Part shown: positions 35,971 through 47,228 of the stretch, piece after piece | Numbering within the stretch: position 1 is the stretch's first letter | Layout of the letters: each line of letters opens with the position of its first letter | Assembly (NCBI GenBank): GCA_021234535.1 | Contig: CM037836.1 | Span: 25,472,769 to 25,536,768 of the forward strand | DNA length: 64,000 nucleotides | DNA from: Stichopus chloronotus | Taxonomy: Eukaryota; Echinodermata; Holothuroidea; Aspidochirotida; Stichopodidae | Direction of reading: 5' to 3' | Notes under the pieces: model-generated | The model's input: the letters and a program-made list of their open reading frames with translations, nothing else | Database searches by the model: none | What the model was told of the DNA's origin: nothing | Position numbers and translations under genes: made by a program

Positions 35971-38900
35971 CATGAGAAAAATTTACAGAGCTGTCATCTG
36001 CAGTCCTATGGATGAAACAGGCTCACTTTCTCCGTCAGCAGGTGTCGGAGTTAATGATACGCTGATTTACAAACTCCAAATTAGTAATGGAATGTGTCAG
36101 AAATTAGTCACTCCTGGTGGCTGTCTTGTGGAGGTTACTCTCAAACTGAAGCCATATTTGACACCTACTTAACCATATTCACTGAAGCCTGCTCTTCGTA
36201 TCTTATTACATACAAATTTTTTTCTCTTCAGTTTTGGGTTGGCTAGTTTACCTTCTGATCTCCTTCATGTTGTGCTAAATTTTTGTATAGTGGGAGGAGT
36301 GCTGGTATCCATCTGTCAAAAGCAAAATGCATGATTCATCTTTCAGTTCTACAGCCTACCTGCAAACAAGTGCAACCTGTATGTTGTTTCTTGGGAAAGA
36401 GCTTAGAAAGACTCCAAGAATAATCCAAATTGAGTTGCATAAGTGTTGGAAAAAACATAGTTAGCTTGAAATATAGTTGTTTGCTACTTGTTTCATGTGA
36501 GATCTACCATGGATTGAGGATCATCTACAATGATAGATCCAGGAACATGCAAAAGGCTGCTGCACTCATTCCAAATTTGATGCTACTCCAGTGCTGTGAA
36601 GAGAGGCAAGTGGTCACAGCTGTGGTCAACCCTCAGAGTGATACAGTGGTTTCGTTTTCTCGTACACTTGTTACGTATTTTTCAAACGTCATTCTTTAAG
36701 GACCTGATTTAAAGATTTGTTTTAAATCTTTATATGATACAAACATTCATCCTTGAGGTTGAAAGCAAGTTGAAGGTGAACAAAAATGATCATCTGTTGA
36801 AATCAATCGTAAGTAGTGGAGTAACTGTAACAAAATGCAAATATCTGTATTCAGATACTTAAGAATTAAATTGGGACTTTAATTGAATTAAATTGGGACA
36901 TGAAGAATTAAATTGGGCTTGATATATTTTAAAAGGGAAATTATAGTCACTGCTTGGTGGTCATACATTTGTCAGCCAAATTTGAAATTTAAGGAATTGC
37001 TTTTCAAATGTTGGGACTTTACAATTTGCATTGACAGTGATTGCACAGCCTTGGACCTTTTATTCCCTCAAGTGATAACTTTGCAATACAGTGCAAATTT
37101 TTCCAGAGTTATTCTTTGTATTTTTTTTTAAGAATTTTCCCAAAGTTTGGAAGTACAGCTTGAATACTTCTAAACTTCAATGACCAAGTTGTTGGATTGA
37201 ATTTTAGAGTCCCATCTTTTCAATGTGTTGTAAATTACCATAAACAGTGTCAGATTGTGAGCATATTTGATCGAAATGTAGAGACTGATAGTGTTGCATG
37301 ATAAATATTTGGGGTTTTGATTATATCCTACTAAATTTCTGCTGAAACGATAGTTTTCATGGCGTATTATTTATGATGATGTTTAGAGTTCTAGTGTGTG
37401 TTGTAACTGGATCCTGTCGGATGGCACTTGCATGCATCCAGTTCAAGTGCTGAACCAGTCATCGGTACTTGTACACCGGTACCATTCAGGATTGGAATTA
37501 TTCAAATTGTGTGATGTGTAAATTGTTAAAGCAACAGATCCAGGCCTGTTGGTTTTGTATTGCTTGATACTTTCAGCTAGCAGTAATGTCCATCACTGGA
37601 CTTACTATCCTAATGTACAATACCCATAGTTAATGTGGTGTGTATCCATGCATGTCTTCGCTGCATTATTCCTTGAAGTGTTATCTCGAAGACGAATGCT
37701 GTTCTCTGGACATGCATACTTTCATCAAACAAACATGAAGTGAAATGCACATGAAAACAGAGCATTGCAACTTGCAGGTGGAGAAATTGAAGCGCAAGCG
37801 AAACAGTGGCAAATTTTTGAAAGCACTCTTTCAAGTATAGCTTTCTTAATTGCAAAACGGATAAGCTTAAACAAGCATGGATTTGTACGTGTATGCATGC
37901 AAGTGCATGTGCATGAGATGCTTCATCACTTCCAGGAAGATCTGTAATTTTATCAAAACTTAAGTTTCATTATGAATTTGCCAAAGAATTGTCTGCCTAT
38001 GCAGAGGGCACGACCAATTCTTAATAGCAAATTTTCAGCTGAACTCCTTACTTTCATCTGTTTGGTTGAAGTCATCCTGAATTAGAGAAACAAATACCAA
38101 AATCTTCAGAGTGTTGTGTTCTCATGTGTCTCGTTTCCATTTTATTTATCTCAAGTTCATTTGGAATGTCCACTTACTGCACAAGTGCATGCATTTCTTA
38201 ATACATAAATGGAAGAAATACTGTACCAGCAGGGAAAACTTGTAGACTGCATTGAAACATGCACAAAGAATAATGTTCAACTGCTTGGATGTATCATAAT
38301 TCAGTTAAGTAGGCCCTGTTTGGAAGATAAGGTTACAAAGATGAACTGGTGGTTATGTGTTTACCTCTGCGAAGGTCTCTCTAGCAAATTTGGACATCAA
38401 TATTTTACCAATTAAATAATCATGCACAAGTCATGCCATGTTATATTGTACCTGTCTTATACTAGCTTTTTGAAATGTATTCTTGGCACAACCTTGAAGA
38501 TTAGAGATAGCCTATGGTTAAGTGAGATTCATTTTCTCTACATACCCTACTCGCAAGCTACCTACTTGATAACTGTAAGGGTCTATCTCCTTAAAGATAT
38601 GCCATACTGGCGCTGAGTTTAGCATGCTACAAGTGACAAATGTCTCTACTGAAAGAAACTCACTGACATGCTACATGATGTGATTGTTCTTTGAAAACAG
38701 TCTACATAGAGACCTTGCAATATTAAAAGTGATCTGAGGTCTGCTTGGATGTTAAACCATCTCCTGATCTGTACCCTCCAGTGCTGTGACATTCAATCTT
38801 GCCACAATGCAGGAAGAATATCTAAATGCTCCATTGAACAGACGCTCACTTGGCACACAGAATTGTTGGATACTTTTAAGAAAAACAGCACACACCACAC

Positions 38901-41550
38901 ACAACACGAAAATACACTTTGTGACACACCATAACAGAATTTGTCAAAGTTTACATGCTGTTCAAAACACAGCACCAGGTGTAAACCCATAGAGTAGTTC
39001 AAATTGGTCTCATTCTACAAAAGAGGATTTGGATATCTTCTTGAGCCCAGTTTGATAGTACACGTTGTAGGTGCAACAGTGTGTTTGTTTGATCTTCTAA
39101 ACTTGAGGATGTGTAAAGTACATGCACAGTCAAGTTTACAGTGAATGTTCTTCAGAGGTTCATACCATCAAACATCATTGAAAGGAAATTGGTGACGGTG
39201 GTGAAGCATACCAACTTGGAGTCTGAATTGCACATTTTGAACACCCCCCCCCCCAAACAATGCACCACAAACCTCTGGAATTTCATTTCAATTGCTGTCA
39301 ATCGCTTGCATTAAACATTTAGTTACACTGCTCATTTTGATTCTAGAGGGCTCAGTGAAACTACAATGATGTACATTGTTTCTTCATAAGGTTTCTATAG
39401 AATCCCTGTCACAAGGGATATATATTTTTTTTCTTTTACAGAGAGCATTTCATTTTCAATATTTATAATTATTCCAGTTACACTGGAGGATCATGACAAC
39501 AAAAGCACACAATGACTAAATGCAGTTATGTACTTCATGCTATAGTTAACAAGAAAAAGAATCTCTTGCATTACTCAATAGACATTTACATGAAGAGTAC
39601 AAATTTGCATGGTTATGCATATAAAAGGAATATGGTAATATAGAATGGTATCCTGCAGTGTGAGTAATAGAAAAACTTCCTTTTCCATAAGGTACTGTAT
39701 TCATGGAGAAGCAATACATTCATAGTCCCACATGGCAGTGACCACATACCAACTAACTTTGAGAATGGTATACGTGCATCAGAAATTTTAATACTTCGCA
39801 TTGTAAGCTGTATTTTTTTTTATTTAATAGTTATGTCAGAAAACACTGATTGCAAAGAGAATGACAAGAAGAGCATGAAATGAAGATGCAATGAAACAGG
39901 AACATTAATTCTGTGCATTCCTTCTCCACAAGGACCACATAAATCCAACCAACGTCATAGCGGATTTTGAAACTCACTACTGTATGTATGTAGTAAAGCC
40001 ACCAGCCACGAATGAATACTGTATGCTGAAGTGTACATTTTAAAACACTGTAATGAGCTGGAGTCTCCCTCTTACACACAGCAAAAAATGCTAGCTTTTG
40101 ATTGCAAAAGTAAGTTGAATGTCAAACTTGAATGCATTAATGAGAGTACTGTAGGTTTGTTGAGGTTAAGCAATGCATTGAAAAGGACATGATTTTACAA
40201 CAGATTATGACATTACATTTTACTCAAAGAGTGCTGTACAGTAAGTGTAAATTATTGGAAGCTAATACAGACACAGTTCAGCTTTACTCTATATTAATTC
40301 AGTTTTATTAGTTCATAATTACTGGAGAGTTTTTGATTGCAAGCTAAATTTAACCCAGGTGCAGGAAAGTACTGTACTGCAAGCCTAATCTTCAAACTGA
40401 AGGGGATAATGGCGATGTTTTGTCAGTACAGTCGTCACTGTGTGGGTGAATGAAATTTACAATTTTCAAATTGTATAAAAAAGACTTAAAGTTGTCACAG
40501 AAAGTGACTGAGGTCTCTTCTGCTTGGTCGTCTGCCAACTTAAGCCAACACCGTACTCCAAATGAGCAAGGGCAGCTTTGTTCAAATATTTCATGCACAC
40601 ATATCTTGGGTTTGAACAAAATCATAGCAATATGCTTGAATTGGTATGTGATAAAATGTAGTACAAACAACAAGAATGAAGAGTAGACCTACAGTGCAGC
40701 ATAGTCAATGTAAATGATGAGTGAAAGGCAAATTTCTGTGTAAACTTGAACAAAGCACTTACTAGCAAGTATATCACAAGGCTTGCAGAATATCGGATTA
40801 AAGGGAATTTAGCAGTCACCCCAACTTTATTCTGAAGCATGAGCTTTATCTTACAAATCTCCTCTTTCATCTTATCTTTTGCCTCCCCCTTACAAGTATC
40901 TTTCAGGATGTGTGAAAGTATTGTGTATTCAAAGTAAACGAATAACTTGAATAACTTTAGCAATCAAGTCACAAAAATATTGCCGCTTGATGCAAAAGAA
41001 CCATCCATGAAATAGGATAAGGGACCATGCTAATACAAATTAGGGTGACTGCATTTTTCCTTGAAGATAGAAATATAAGGCAACGACAGGAATCGGAATT
41101 TGGCCATTAAATCACAAAATTCAGGTACAACTGGTGGTTATTTGGTAACTTAGCGTACGTTAGGACAGCTCCATTGTGCGTATGTACTGTATGTCAATGT
41201 ATGACATTGACGCATTCATTATTTGTGACAAAATGCACTAACACTCTTTTGCAATGGTGAATGAAGACGATTAAAATATTTCGCAGAATTATTACGGAAA
41301 GCAGTGTCACTGCAGTTCTATGAAAAGTTCAGCGGAGTGCTACAGTTGCACGGTTACATGTCACTTGCACTGCATGTAGGATCATTTACTGTGTAAGAGG
41401 TTCACATGAATCTTCAATCACATTAAACATGGGAAACTGTCCAGTGTTTGTACCTTCCTTTAGTGATAGGGGTAATTATGGTGCTACAAATATTGCTTCA
41501 AGTACGAAAATTACAAACGAACATGTGATCAAACAGAGCTCGGTACTTAT
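35971..41550. other. Convergent 3' flanks of PPCDC and FEM1B
   Basis: The 3' untranslated region of PPCDC should run rightward from 35971, and that of FEM1B leftward from 42520. Minus-strand AATAAA candidates for FEM1B occur near 39823, 40306 and 40827. A small triplicated word AATTAAATTGGG lies at 36864-36920. No further exon was recognised in these 5.6 kb; TACTGTA words are frequent. Confidence 0.4.
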
Positions 41551-42036
41551 TCCAATGGTAACTGCCCTATGTTCCGACACCCCTGTGTTCCAACACTCCT
41601 ATGTTCCGACACCCCTATGTTCCGACATTCCTATCTTCTGACACACTTATATTCCGACTGCAGCGGCTTAGTAAGACCCTGTGGCTCCGATGGTCTAGGA
41701 GCAGTGACATTCAGCCCAAGGACAGTGATATCATAACCTCAATTGTATGAGCTGTTGCCAGCCATTAGCACACACATTAACACATTAAAAAATTACGTAT
41801 GGTACTATATGCGATAATATTTCCTGCTGTTTACTGATGCTGGTATATTTCAGAACTAAAGTCTTATAAACCATGTGCTGAAACTTAAGTAAGCCCTGCA
41901 TAATATTTTCAGTGCATCATAACTCAAACTGTAGGCCAAGCATCATAGCTGGATGTGTATCGTAATGGATGTGTAGTAACATATGGTTGTCGGAACATGC
42001 TGCAGGGGTGTCGGAACAGGGCTTTAACCATCCCAT
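41551..42036. repeat. Inverted element with 16-bp TTCCGACA units, copy 2
   Basis: The left arm 41568-41659 holds nearly six exact-period units of TATGTTCCGACACCCC. The right arm (41987-42020) carries the reverse complement (GTCGGAACATG, GGGGTGTCGGAACAGGGC). The outer ends also pair: ATGGTAACTGCCCT on the left against AGGGCTTTAACCAT on the right. The centre has GCAGCGGCT, GCCAAGCATCATAGCTGG and GTAATGGATGTGTAGTAACAT, as in copy 1 at 29.6 kb. It lies in the likely 3' flank of FEM1B. Confidence 0.75.
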
Positions 42037-42520
42037 TACAAACTGACATCCCTGATGTATTAGGAAGCTGTATAGCACCACCTAGCCGTTTATTGCTTTC
42101 AACTTGCAAAACATGCCTCTGAAGTAATTTGAACAATGCTTTTTGACCACACAGTTGATCAAATCACTGGAGAACAATAGGACTAGAATAGAGTGGAGGC
42201 TATGGATGCAATCACCTTTCTCAGAACTGTGTTTAATAGCGCCTCATTCAACATTAAATGCAAGTCGAGTCTTGTATGGCACAAGTAATGGAAATTGCAT
42301 TGTTCTCTCTCAACTGCAGACCCAATCCCACCTCCACAAATGAGTTGTTACAGTGATAGTTGGAGTAGATCAACTAATCTGGCAATCAAACCGTACCACC
42401 AATGCGACGACACAGTGAAAACATGATGTGATGAAAAAATATTGTGTATCAAAACAATAACTTGGGTGAAAAACAACCTCTTAGCTCTGCAGACACACCA
42501 TCAGAGTGGTAACCTGGCAG

Positions 42521-44431
42521 TTAGTGTAGATCAATGAAATCCTCAAGACTTTTAGGCACAATGCCCTTGTGAGGTAGAGCATATTTTTGAACTACCTTAG
42601 CTGATAAGCACTTCAATTTGATGGGAGTCATTGTTTTCAGGAGGACCTCTGCTACCCCAGTGCTGGCTGCTCTCTCTGCGGTGTCACCACTGTGATTGAC
42701 CCTGTCGACATGGCAGCCTGCTTTGATCAAACTCAGTATAATTGCATGAAGTGTCATGAAGTCGCTGATCGGTTTACCGTGCTTCGATATGACGTGGAGA
42801 GGGGTGTTTCCCTCTCCGTCGGTCGCATTAGGATCGGCGCCGCACTCCAACAGAAGCTGCACCAGCGCCATGTGGGGAAACGAACACACGTCGTTGGTGT
42901 GGAAGTCGTCGACGGGAGTGTTCTGGTCAGCTGCTAGGTGGAGAGGACTGGATCCATTTGACAAGACAGGTTTCATACTGAGGAACTGGTATATCAGTTT
43001 CTTGTACATGAGTTCGTCCTCTTCTGTTTTATCGATGTTTTTGTGGATGATGATGCACATGAGATACAACATGGTGAGGATGGCTTTGTGATAGGTCAGT
43101 TCAAATGTCACCAGTTCATCTTCATCTAGAGAATCTGCCTTCGATTGAGAGTTGTGGATTTCCTTGACGCCGGCTCTAATAACCTGATAAACTTCACTAA
43201 AGTGAACAGTCTCCCCTATATGGAGCATCTGAGAAAACACCTGAGCAAACCTAAGTAAGTCACTCTGTATGACACGCCCCTGTTCTTGTCGTATATGCAT
43301 GGCATGCTTCCACAGGTTGATGCACCTTCGAAACTGCATGTTGTCTGCGCACACCGCTCCTTGGTAAACAATTGGATGGAGCAAGTCCGGATTCTTATAC
43401 CCCAGTATCCTCTCTCGAACTAAAAGGGCTTCTACTTGTAACTTGAACGGATCCTCTTTTCTCTCGTTCAGTTCGAGGATGTTTTGGGATTCTCTCTGGT
43501 TCTCGTATGCCTCTATGGGAGGCAAAACTTGTTTAGCTATAACCGAATCAGAGTGCAAATGTCTCAGTATAAGGGCCCAGTAGAGGTAGTGGTAAGTCTT
43601 TTGCAAGTTCAAATTTTCTTTGCAGTTTGCATACGAAGCACCAAGCAATTCTAGGGCACTTATGTGATCTTTTCTGCTAGCATTTATGCCATTCTTTCTA
43701 TCCAGGAAGTACTCCACCACCTCTGCTTTGCTGTTGTCTGCAGCACACATCAATGGAGTTAGGTTATATTTGTTGGAAAAGTGGAGTGTGTTATACTTCA
43801 GGAGCTCTTTCACTATCTCCAGATGGCCAAACTCAGCTGCAAAGTGCAAAGCTGTTCCTCCGCAGAATGCTTGAAGATTTGGATTGAGTCCTTTTTCTAA
43901 CAGATACTTCACTATTTTTTGATGGCCCTTGTAGCAAGCAATCATCAAGCAGGAGTTACGGAACTTGTTTGTGGTGTGGATGTCGGCGCCGTGGTCGACG
44001 AGGTACTGAACGATGTCGAGTCTACCCTCGTAGCAAGCGGCCCTCAGTGGTGTGGAACGTGTCAGTGTCGTCTGATTGACGTCGGCCCCTCTCGATATTA
44101 ATGCCTTTACAATTGCCAGATGACCGGCACCGGCCGCTACCCACAATGCACTGGCTTTTTCGATGACATAGCCACTGAACTTCACCTTCCCCGTCTGATT
44201 GACGTCAACCTTAAACTGGTCGACTAGTAACTTCACGATGCTGTCATGTCCGTTGAGGGTGGCGATGATCAACGGTGTACACTTCTGCTCATCAAACTCC
44301 TGTGGGGTGTTGAGAAGTTCTGACACTATTTCTGCTGGCTTATCTAATAGCAACGCTCCTAAAAAGAGAACTTTCCCTTTTCGTGCCGTTTCAAAGACCC
44401 TCCTGCATTGCAGTGTGGTGCACCTCATCAT
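42521..44431 (-). CDS. FEM1B: FEM1B-type substrate receptor of CUL2 ubiquitin ligase
   Basis: One uninterrupted 636-codon frame, against 627 residues in human FEM1B. The start is ATG at 44431-44429, with a second ATG immediately after. FEM1 proteins bind C-terminal degrons with their ankyrin repeats and recruit CUL2 through Elongin B/C. Six ankyrin repeats are visible at about residues 51-84, 92-121, 126-155, 159-188, 192-221 and 225-254. A TPR-like middle follows, then two more ankyrin repeats containing VDDFHTNDVCSFP, and a C-terminal VHL box (about 604-636, LKCLSAKVV...LEDFIDLH). QTGKVKFSGYVI, TYHYLYWA and VDDFHTNDVCSFP favour FEM1B over FEM1A/C. The human His185-Cys186 pair corresponds to Phe189-Cys190, so the histidine is lost. 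The several plus-strand open frames opposite it are shadows. The 5' leader may reach toward 44.6-47.7 kb. Confidence 0.96.
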   Translation of the reverse strand: MMRCTTLQCRRVFETARKGKVLFLGALLLDKPAEIVSELLNTPQEFDEQKCTPLIIATLNGHDSIVKLLVDQFKVDVNQTGKVKFSGYVIEKASALWVAAGAGHLAIVKALISRGADVNQTTLTRSTPLRAACYEGRLDIVQYLVDHGADIHTTNKFRNSCLMIACYKGHQKIVKYLLEKGLNPNLQAFCGGTALHFAAEFGHLEIVKELLKYNTLHFSNKYNLTPLMCAADNSKAEVVEYFLDRKNGINASRKDHISALELLGASYANCKENLNLQKTYHYLYWALILRHLHSDSVIAKQVLPPIEAYENQRESQNILELNERKEDPFKLQVEALLVRERILGYKNPDLLHPIVYQGAVCADNMQFRRCINLWKHAMHIRQEQGRVIQSDLLRFAQVFSQMLHIGETVHFSEVYQVIRAGVKEIHNSQSKADSLDEDELVTFELTYHKAILTMLYLMCIIIHKNIDKTEEDELMYKKLIYQFLSMKPVLSNGSSPLHLAADQNTPVDDFHTNDVCSFPHMALVQLLLECGADPNATDGEGNTPLHVISKHGKPISDFMTLHAIILSLIKAGCHVDRVNHSGDTAERAASTGVAEVLLKTMTPIKLKCLSAKVVQKYALPHKGIVPKSLEDFIDLH

Positions 44432-45554
44432 GAAGAGATGGTTTGTGAGCTAATCACATTCTTCTGGAAACCACGTGTCCGTCCTCTGCTGAATATTTTC
44501 ACTTGCTTGTCTGCCTCCAGGTTGTCACCTTTGCAGTTACTATTCTCAGATCTTAATGAAACTGTTTGTTGGAGAAAAGAGAATGAAAGAGAAAAGAAAA
44601 TGTAATACATAGGCATTGTAGAAACAAGAATCAAGAGTTAGAATGGACAGAAATTATAAACAGACGGAGAGACAGACAGACAGATGTTAATATTATGATG
44701 CCTTGTAATCCATTTGAATGTAAAGCAGTAAAGCAGGGAATAATTTATCCAGTATAGCATCTCATTTTGCTACACAAAATGATCAATTTGCTAAACAAAT
44801 GGAATATTGTGTAACGCCTTTTATGCTGTACATGTAAACAACAACAGGGCTCTCCCTGATCTTGAGACAGGTAACCCAAGAAATCTGGAAACTGCTATGC
44901 AATATTTTTAACACCTTAATTATTCCCTGTAAAGTGTATCCTAGTAAATGCAACAACACATGATCCACACTATAGTCCTGTAACTGACAATGATACAGTA
45001 TGACACCCAATACCTACCAAACACATGAAGTCCAGTCAAGCCTGCTCAAAAAAGAAAAGAAAAAAGAAATGTACAGTAATTTGCAGCAAATCAGACCAAG
45101 GTTAGGTGCTTAATCTAAAGTAAAGTTGACTTTATACTGACACTGGCTAAAATATGTCATAGACTACAGTATAGTCAGAACTGGGAGCACTTGTAACCCA
45201 TTTTTTTCCCTTTCGATTTCATATCCCATACAAAATGGGAACTCGCACAATGCCTTGCAAGAAGCAACTAACATTAAAAGAAATGATCTGGTAAGACGAG
45301 ACGGTGGGTGCACTGGAACTTTTTGCATCTTTGACCAAAACTGTTCCAACAAACATATATATCTACAGTAGGGAATGTCCAGACAATTGGGAACCTTGGA
45401 TGACTCAGCCCAGACGTCTCATCCCCTGAGACAGGTCTTTGGCTGAGACAGCTCTCCAATTAAAAAGTAGGCTAGGGAATCTGTAACAGGTGTAGAAGAT
45501 GCAGCTTTACCCTTTGATACATGTGAACTACTGGCACATAGAATTCATGACATG

Positions 45555-45860
45555 GCTAGCCAATAATTGAGATATCATGTTAACAAGGTTTTCATAATTT
45601 GACTCCTGTTGACACCAAATGACCTCCACCAATATCAATAGGTTTCTTCTACTCAATATATAAGATGCACATACACATTACCTGTGAGATCTACCCAGGG
45701 TTTTCACAATGTGACCCCAAATGACCTTTGACCTCCACCAATAGGATTCTTCTACTTAATGTGGTACACCTACATATCAAAAGTTTTATCTGCACAAGCT
45801 TCCCTTTTTGAGATATCGTGTTAACAAGGAAGGGCATCACGGATATACTTAACATACGCA
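45555..45860 (-). repeat. Dispersed AGGTCA-bearing repeat, inverted copy
   Basis: On the minus strand CCTTGTTAACACGATATCTCA (ending near 45829) and the matching AACCTTGTTAACATGATATCTCA (near 45567-45590) repeat about 245 bp apart, each with AATAGGTTTC or CCACCAATAGG and AGGTCA words. It is the same family as 11.0 and 32.0 kb. Confidence 0.5.
45722..45734 (-). promoter_or_regulatory. Perfect DR1 nuclear receptor word
   Basis: TGACCTTTGACCT, which is AGGTCAAAGGTCA on the minus strand, an exact DR1 consensus. It sits in the dispersed repeat upstream of FEM1B. Function is not shown by sequence alone. Confidence 0.35.
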
Positions 45861-47158
45861 CACTCAGTACACACACCTTCACAAACGCACATACACGAAC
45901 ACGCATGCATGATTATTAAGGTTATGATTACTATACCGACCAACCAACCAAATATCATAGATAATCAGGAAAATTCAAAAGTAATTGTTAAGTACTGAAA
46001 GTTACTGTATTTGTGAAAATATTGGTTGAATTCAAATAGAAAGCTTACATGGTTAGAACAGCACTTACTGTAAGTACATAAAGGTACTCTAGTGCCCCCA
46101 GATCTCTCAGGCTTACAAATATAGGGCCTATGTCAACTAAGATACTGTGTGTAGGGAATAAAATAGTTATCTAAGTACAATTAGGAAAGCACTTATGCAC
46201 CAGTTGTCCTTTGTTGAATCGAATAACCTGAAAGTACTGTAGTTTCATGCATGGTAAATTTGGTAAAGTCAGCAAGAATCACCTTTACACCTTAGTGTTC
46301 CAATATTCCTTCACTTTGGTTAACTGTCATAAATCCTTTACTAAATTAGGACCTTTATTGACCCTTAATTTAATTTACAGCAAGTCAAGACCTCTTCCAT
46401 TCCTTTGTGGTTCCTTCATCCCATCTAGTGATATTCTTTGAAGTTCCAATGACTAACTTGTTAGGGCTACAGCACCTGGGACATTAACACCACCTTTCAT
46501 TGCAACTATTTACATAGCAGGCTACTACTGTACTGTACACTCTTGCCAACTTTGTGTACCACACAATGTTTCAGTAAGAAAAAAAAGTTTATGGGTTTAC
46601 GGACCAAATGTTAGGTTTAAGGTAAATTACTTGTTCTATGATACAAATGGCTAGTTTTCTAACCAATTTTACTAATGCTATACCTACACCTACTTCAAGT
46701 AGGGCCAAGATACCTTGGTGGCCAAAAGATGAAAATGACCCAGTTGTCTCAGAGGACGAGATATCCGGACAGAGTTGTCAAAAGGACCAAGTTGTCCATA
46801 AATCATAAAGGTTATCCTTGAATCTACAGATCACAAAAAGTCTTCATAAATTTTGCCTCCAAATTCTTAGTCAACTTCAACTTGTCTACCTTGTCATAGA
46901 TCACAACTGGGTAAGATTTATTCCTTTTTGAGATCAAGAGATTGTGTATAGTGCGCAACAAAAGGGTAATTTTGTTAAAGTCAAACATTTCTGCCTCAGG
47001 GTGGCCCCACAGATTCAAAGTTTACAGTTGGTAGTCTTTGATTTTCTTCATTCTTTTTGTCTTCATCTCCCAAAGTTATAGACATTTTGTGAAAGGGGCA
47101 ACTGTGAAAACCTGTAGCAGAAACAAGAAAAGTTAAACCTGCAAAGGAAAGAGGTTAG

Positions 47159-47228
47159 AAGAGGATTTGAGCCAAGGATATTATGATGACAGTCACAGTG
47201 GGAGTATTACCCACTACGCTATGAGATC
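47159..47228 (-). pseudogene. tRNA-like sequence, decayed (SINE head or tRNA pseudogene)
   Basis: On the minus strand TAGCGTAGTGGGTAATACTC resembles a polymerase III A box with its D-arm. GGCTCAAATCC, 34 nt on, resembles a B box (consensus GGTTCGANNCC). The acceptor stem does not pair, so it is not a working tRNA. The spacing is closest to a tRNA of the His/Asp type. No clear SINE body or tail was identified. Confidence 0.45.

Larger units (their letters stand above)
44432..47158. other. 5' flank of FEM1B
   Basis: Contains the upstream leader of FEM1B on the minus strand, a (GACA)n microsatellite at about 44665-44685, and the AGGTCA-bearing repeat at 45.6-45.9 kb. GACAACT-type words lie at 46740-46800. 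No exon was recognised. Confidence 0.4.

Noticed and set aside
42692..44453. Several plus-strand frames of 60-111 codons
   Set aside because: All are antisense to the FEM1B coding exon and reflect its codon composition.
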